DNA from: Leptolyngbya sp. | GTDB lineage: Bacteria; Cyanobacteriota; Cyanobacteriia; Leptolyngbyales; Leptolyngbyaceae | Direction: 5' to 3' | DNA: 37,726 nucleotides | Assembly: GCA_003249025.1 (NCBI GenBank) | Contig: QBMH01000019.1 | Location: 1-37,726, forward strand | Shown: positions 35,147 to 37,726 of the stretch, piece after piece | Layout of the letters: each line of letters starts with the position of its first letter | How positions within the stretch are numbered: position 1 is the first letter of the stretch | Notes under the pieces: generated by a model | Told to the model about the DNA's origin: nothing | Seen by the model: only the letters and a program-made list of their open reading frames with translations | The model's database searches: none | Program-made: the position numbers and the translations under genes

Positions 35147-36643
35147 TTACGCGATCGCAGTTTGATAAAAGCCCTGCATCTCGGCGAACCACTGCTGCCG
35201 CGAGGCTTCCCAGGTATAAAACATGTGCCCACCGGGGTAATGTTTCAGCGTTAAGTTGGGGCGCACCTCTGGATTCAGCTTCATCAAATCCGCCAGATGA
35301 TTTGAGGCAAAATAGGGCGTAACCAGATCAAAAAAGCCGTGGTTGATCGCCACTTGCATGTAGGGATTCAGCGTCATGCCCACTCGCAAATCGTCCACTG
35401 CGCCAGCGAAGCCCTGTTTTAACTCGCCTTTGGGATCAAACGTCCAGGCTTTAAACACTTCAATATTCAGCAGGTGATAGGTGAGGTCGGTTTCCACACC
35501 CAAAGTATCGCGCAGATGGCTGTTGATTGCCCCCGTAAACAGGCGATCTACTCCATCCAAAGTCGGATCACTGCCCTCATACTGCAAGCGATCGGGAAAG
35601 GGATCGATCGCCGTCATCGCCGCATCATACAAGCCCACAATTTTGTGCTGATCGCGCAATAGCTCTCTGGCAAAAGCTTCAATCCCAATCCGTCCGGCTT
35701 GGCGCTCCACAAACGAAACAGGTAAGCCAATCAAGTCCGCAAGCTGCTGATAGGTACTCTGCCGTTCATCTGGGGACAGCGTGTCGCCCATCGCCAGCAT
35801 GGGAATGAAGGTTTTGCGAGAAAACTGCTCTGCGGCGGTAATGTGAGCCTGGAGATCACCCATATTGCCTGCCCACTGAGCGCGATCGTGGTGTGCCGCC
35901 GTTGCTGCAAAAGAGGGAATCAGGGTTGCCCAGCCCGTCAGATTGTAATCGTTGGCATCAAACAAGCTGAACTCCAACGCTGGCGAAATCAAAATTGCCC
36001 CCGAAAGCCCCACGCCAAAGTCCTGTTGCAGTTTGCGGGCAAGTTTCGCCACTCGAAAACCACCGTAGCTTTCTCCAGCGATAAAGATGGGAGACAGCCA
36101 GCGCTTTTGCCGCGACAAAAATCCCTGAATGAATTCTCCCAAGGATTTCAAATCGCGCTCCACATCCCAAAATGCTGCTTCTTTGGGCTTATCGTTCTTG
36201 CCTTCCGGCTTCTCGCCAGGTTTTTCAGGGGATTCTTTATCCGATGGCAAACTGCGGCTAAATCCGGTGCCGATCGGGTCAATAAACACTAAATCGGTAA
36301 AGCTCAGCCAGCTTTCCAGGTTATCCACTAAGCGAACAGGCGGTTTGGACAAGCTGCCCTGGGTGCCAAATGCAATGCGTTTGGGTCCCAAAGCGCCCAT
36401 GTGCAGATAGGCAGAGGCAGCACCCGGTCCACCATTGAAGACAAAGGTGAGCGATCGCTGCGAGGGAGAATCCGTTTTTGCCAGATACGCCACATGAAAC
36501 ATCTCGGCGATCGGCTTCTCGTTTTCATACAGCGTTTGCCACTCGGCAGTTGCGGTATAGGGAATTTGGCGATCGCCCAGAGAAAGGGTGTGTTCGGTGG
36601 TTTTACCTTGACGGGCGATCGCGGGATTAGGAGTGTCGGGCAT
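35147..36643 (-). CDS. S10-family serine carboxypeptidase-like protein
   Basis: The product is 498 aa from ATG 36643 (MPDTPNPAIARQGK); TTG 36667 would add eight residues. The S10 fold is seen: SLTFVFNGGPGAASAYLHMGALGP (oxyanion region), DLVFIDPIGTGFSRSL, catalytic Ser192 in FIAGESYGGFR, an Asp in INHGFFDLVTPYFA and the His in YPGGHMFYTWE. A charged Lys/Glu/Pro insertion (ESPEKPGEKPEGKNDKPKE) sits near 137-156. Eukaryotic S10 enzymes are secreted carboxypeptidases, whereas this protein has no signal peptide, so it is probably cytosolic. The related bacterial group is common in cyanobacteria and proteobacteria. The substrate is unknown. Divergent from the toxin-antitoxin genes. Confidence 0.9.
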   Translation of the reverse strand: MPDTPNPAIARQGKTTEHTLSLGDRQIPYTATAEWQTLYENEKPIAEMFHVAYLAKTDSPSQRSLTFVFNGGPGAASAYLHMGALGPKRIAFGTQGSLSKPPVRLVDNLESWLSFTDLVFIDPIGTGFSRSLPSDKESPEKPGEKPEGKNDKPKEAAFWDVERDLKSLGEFIQGFLSRQKRWLSPIFIAGESYGGFRVAKLARKLQQDFGVGLSGAILISPALEFSLFDANDYNLTGWATLIPSFAATAAHHDRAQWAGNMGDLQAHITAAEQFSRKTFIPMLAMGDTLSPDERQSTYQQLADLIGLPVSFVERQAGRIGIEAFARELLRDQHKIVGLYDAAMTAIDPFPDRLQYEGSDPTLDGVDRLFTGAINSHLRDTLGVETDLTYHLLNIEVFKAWTFDPKGELKQGFAGAVDDLRVGMTLNPYMQVAINHGFFDLVTPYFASNHLADLMKLNPEVRPNLTLKHYPGGHMFYTWEASRQQWFAEMQGFYQTAIA

Positions 36644-36761
36644 AGGAAAATTGGGGCGATACTGCAACGATTCTAGTATTGTTCAGGGATTCACAGAAAT
36701 GATTGGCTAAACACAGTCAATTGCTGCCAAAATAAAACCAAATGCTGAGGCTACTAGAGCG

Positions 36762-37001
36762 ATGCAAGCAAAGATTCAACAATGGAATGGGCGATTAGCA
36801 GTGTGTTTGCCTGACGCGATCGCAACGGAAATTCAGATGACAGCAGGCATGAATGTTGAAATCGAAATCGTCAATGGCAAACTCATGATTCACCCTAGTC
36901 CCAAGCGGTATGACTTAAGCGATCTATTAGCGCAAATCACACCTGATAATCTGCATCCGGCGATCGACACCGGAGAGACGATTGGACAAGAGGTTTGGTA
37001 G
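36762..37001 (+). CDS. mazE: MazE-type antitoxin
   Basis: The product is 79 aa from ATG 36762; GAGG lies about 11 nt upstream. The N-terminal part is an AbrB/MazE swapped-hairpin domain (AKIQQWNGRLAVCLPDAIAT, NVEIEIVNGKLMIHPS), which binds operator DNA. The C-terminal acidic tail (DLLAQITPDNLHP) would bind and block the toxin. The next gene is the MazF toxin, overlapping by one nt, so the pair is co-translated. MazE-type antitoxins repress their own promoter and are degraded under stress. Confidence 0.88.
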   Translation: MQAKIQQWNGRLAVCLPDAIATEIQMTAGMNVEIEIVNGKLMIHPSPKRYDLSDLLAQITPDNLHPAIDTGETIGQEVW

Positions 37002-37366
37002 TGACGGCAGCGTATATTCCTGATTCAGGCGATCTGGTTTGGCTTGACTTTAATCCTCAGACCGGACGAGAGCAGGCAAATCGCCGTCCAGCGGTTGTTC
37101 TCTCTCCTGCCAGCTACAATGGCAAAGTCAAGCTGGGGATTTTCTGTCCCATTACTACTAAGGTTAAAAGCTACCCGTTTGAAGTAGCACTCCCAGATGA
37201 TTTACCCATTGCTGGCGTGATTCTAGCTGACCAGGTAAAGTCTCTCGACTGGCAAATTCGGAAAGCTGAGTTTATTTGCAAAGCTCCAGATTCAGTGATG
37301 GCAGAAGTCAGTGCGAAGCTGAAAGTTTTGCTGCCCTCACCTTCAGCAAACCAAACAGAGGACTGA
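37001..37366 (+). CDS. mazF: MazF-type endoribonuclease toxin
   Basis: The product is 121 aa. GTG 37001 overlaps the antitoxin stop (TAGTG) and has AAGAGG 7 nt upstream; TTG 36995 is an alternative. Typical MazF/PemK fold: GDLVWLDFNPQTGREQANRRPAVVLS, then GIFCPITTKVKSYPFEV and GVILADQVKSLDW. The conserved Arg in QANRRPAVV and Thr in CPITTK correspond to the catalytic pair in the family. It cleaves mRNA at short specific sites and stops growth when the antitoxin is lost. Such pairs can be mobile or defence-related; HIP1 occurs in the antitoxin, so it is not obviously recent. Confidence 0.9.
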   Translation: MTAAYIPDSGDLVWLDFNPQTGREQANRRPAVVLSPASYNGKVKLGIFCPITTKVKSYPFEVALPDDLPIAGVILADQVKSLDWQIRKAEFICKAPDSVMAEVSAKLKVLLPSPSANQTED

Positions 37367-37375
37367 AAACTCCCT

Positions 37376-37672
37376 TCAAGAAAGTTTCTGTTGCCCCTCA
37401 GTTGCTTCATTTTGAATAGATGAAGGTGCTAGTGTAGCTGGGTTGGCAATTTCCACCGCTTTTTCCTCAACAGATAGATTTTGCAACAAATAATCTGGCA
37501 ACTCTGATTCGTGATAAGAAGTCGTAGAAATTTGTTTCCGAGTTAAACTCTTCACATCTGAGCGACCGTATTCAGCCCGCAACCTTACACAGATTAAATT
37601 CGCCCCATTTAATTCAGCATCTTTAAGATTTGCATCCTGAAGTCGTGCAAACCTTAAATCAGCACTTGTCAC
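37376..37672 (-). pseudogene. pentapeptide-repeat protein remnant
   Basis: An open frame of 98 codons starts at GTG 37672 and has an in-frame TGA immediately upstream, preceded by an open stretch containing MGEP. Residues 3-30 hold A(D/N)LxxA-type pentapeptide repeats (ADLRFARLQDANLKDAELNG), but the repeats stop early. The remainder (ISTTSYHESELPDYLLQNLS and a Glu-rich tail) has no recognised domain. Pentapeptide-repeat proteins form right-handed beta helices of many roles. The short repeat run and the upstream stop suggest a broken or shortened gene. A translated short protein from GTG is the alternative; the frame is near the window edge but does not run into it. Confidence 0.5.
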
Positions 37673-37726
37673 TCACGGTTCGCCCATTTTTGAGTGAGGT
37701 AGTGACATTGGGCTAGAGTTCGTTAA

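Overview
The window is chromosomal DNA of a cyanobacterium. The octamer GCGATCGC (HIP1) recurs in most genes and many gaps. Runs of degenerate 7-bp tandem repeats (STRR type) and a CGGAGATGYTACGCG interspersed repeat point the same way. So do the gene families: AAA-like/GAF proteins, MEKHLA, DUF3124 and an SphR/SphS-like pair. A filamentous species is likely, but the genus cannot be read from the sequence. No tRNA, rRNA, CRISPR array or complete insertion sequence was seen.

Layout. 1-4616: two consecutive AAA-like ATPases, the first cut by the window edge, the second fused to four GAF domains. 4623-10680: alpha/beta hydrolase, MEKHLA protein overlapping or abutting a histone-deacetylase-family amidohydrolase, TPR-FHA protein, PrxQ peroxiredoxin, an unknown, a DUF3124 lipoprotein and a small secreted protein. 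10732-17989: RecG helicase, an AT-rich gap, a frameshifted sugar aminotransferase with a strong terminator, MurF and a CNNM/CBS membrane protein. 18192-20565: a thioredoxin-type arsenate reductase and a PAS histidine kinase, flanked by two diverged direct repeats. 20671-24110: a divergent pair made of an AbiJ-like/QxK-nuclease candidate and a NACHT NTPase, separated by three degenerate repeats about 40 bp apart. 24233-29977: pirin, YciI-like protein, SphR/SphS-like two-component pair, and pseudouridine synthase coupled to a RodZ-like protein. 30130-37726: MutL with a repeat-derived insertion, SGNH hydrolase, an unusual transketolase, an S10 carboxypeptidase-like protein, a MazEF-type toxin-antitoxin pair and a pentapeptide-repeat remnant.

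How the genes work together. Several genes look like ordinary housekeeping: recG and mutL (DNA repair), murF (peptidoglycan), the RodZ-like gene (cell shape) and the pseudouridine synthase (rRNA modification). Signalling is prominent: GAF-ATPase, TPR-FHA, PAS kinase, SphRS-like pair. The best candidate for an undescribed system is the divergent nuclease/NACHT pair. Both families are linked to abortive phage defence, the nuclease gene has no HIP1 site, and the shared gap carries ordered repeats that could be operators. Functional linkage of the two genes is inference from position only.

Repeats are a second theme. Heptad arrays and an interspersed repeat sit not only in gaps but inside recG and mutL, where they stay in frame and add linker residues. 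A 71-72-bp palindromic element occurs twice in opposite orientation.
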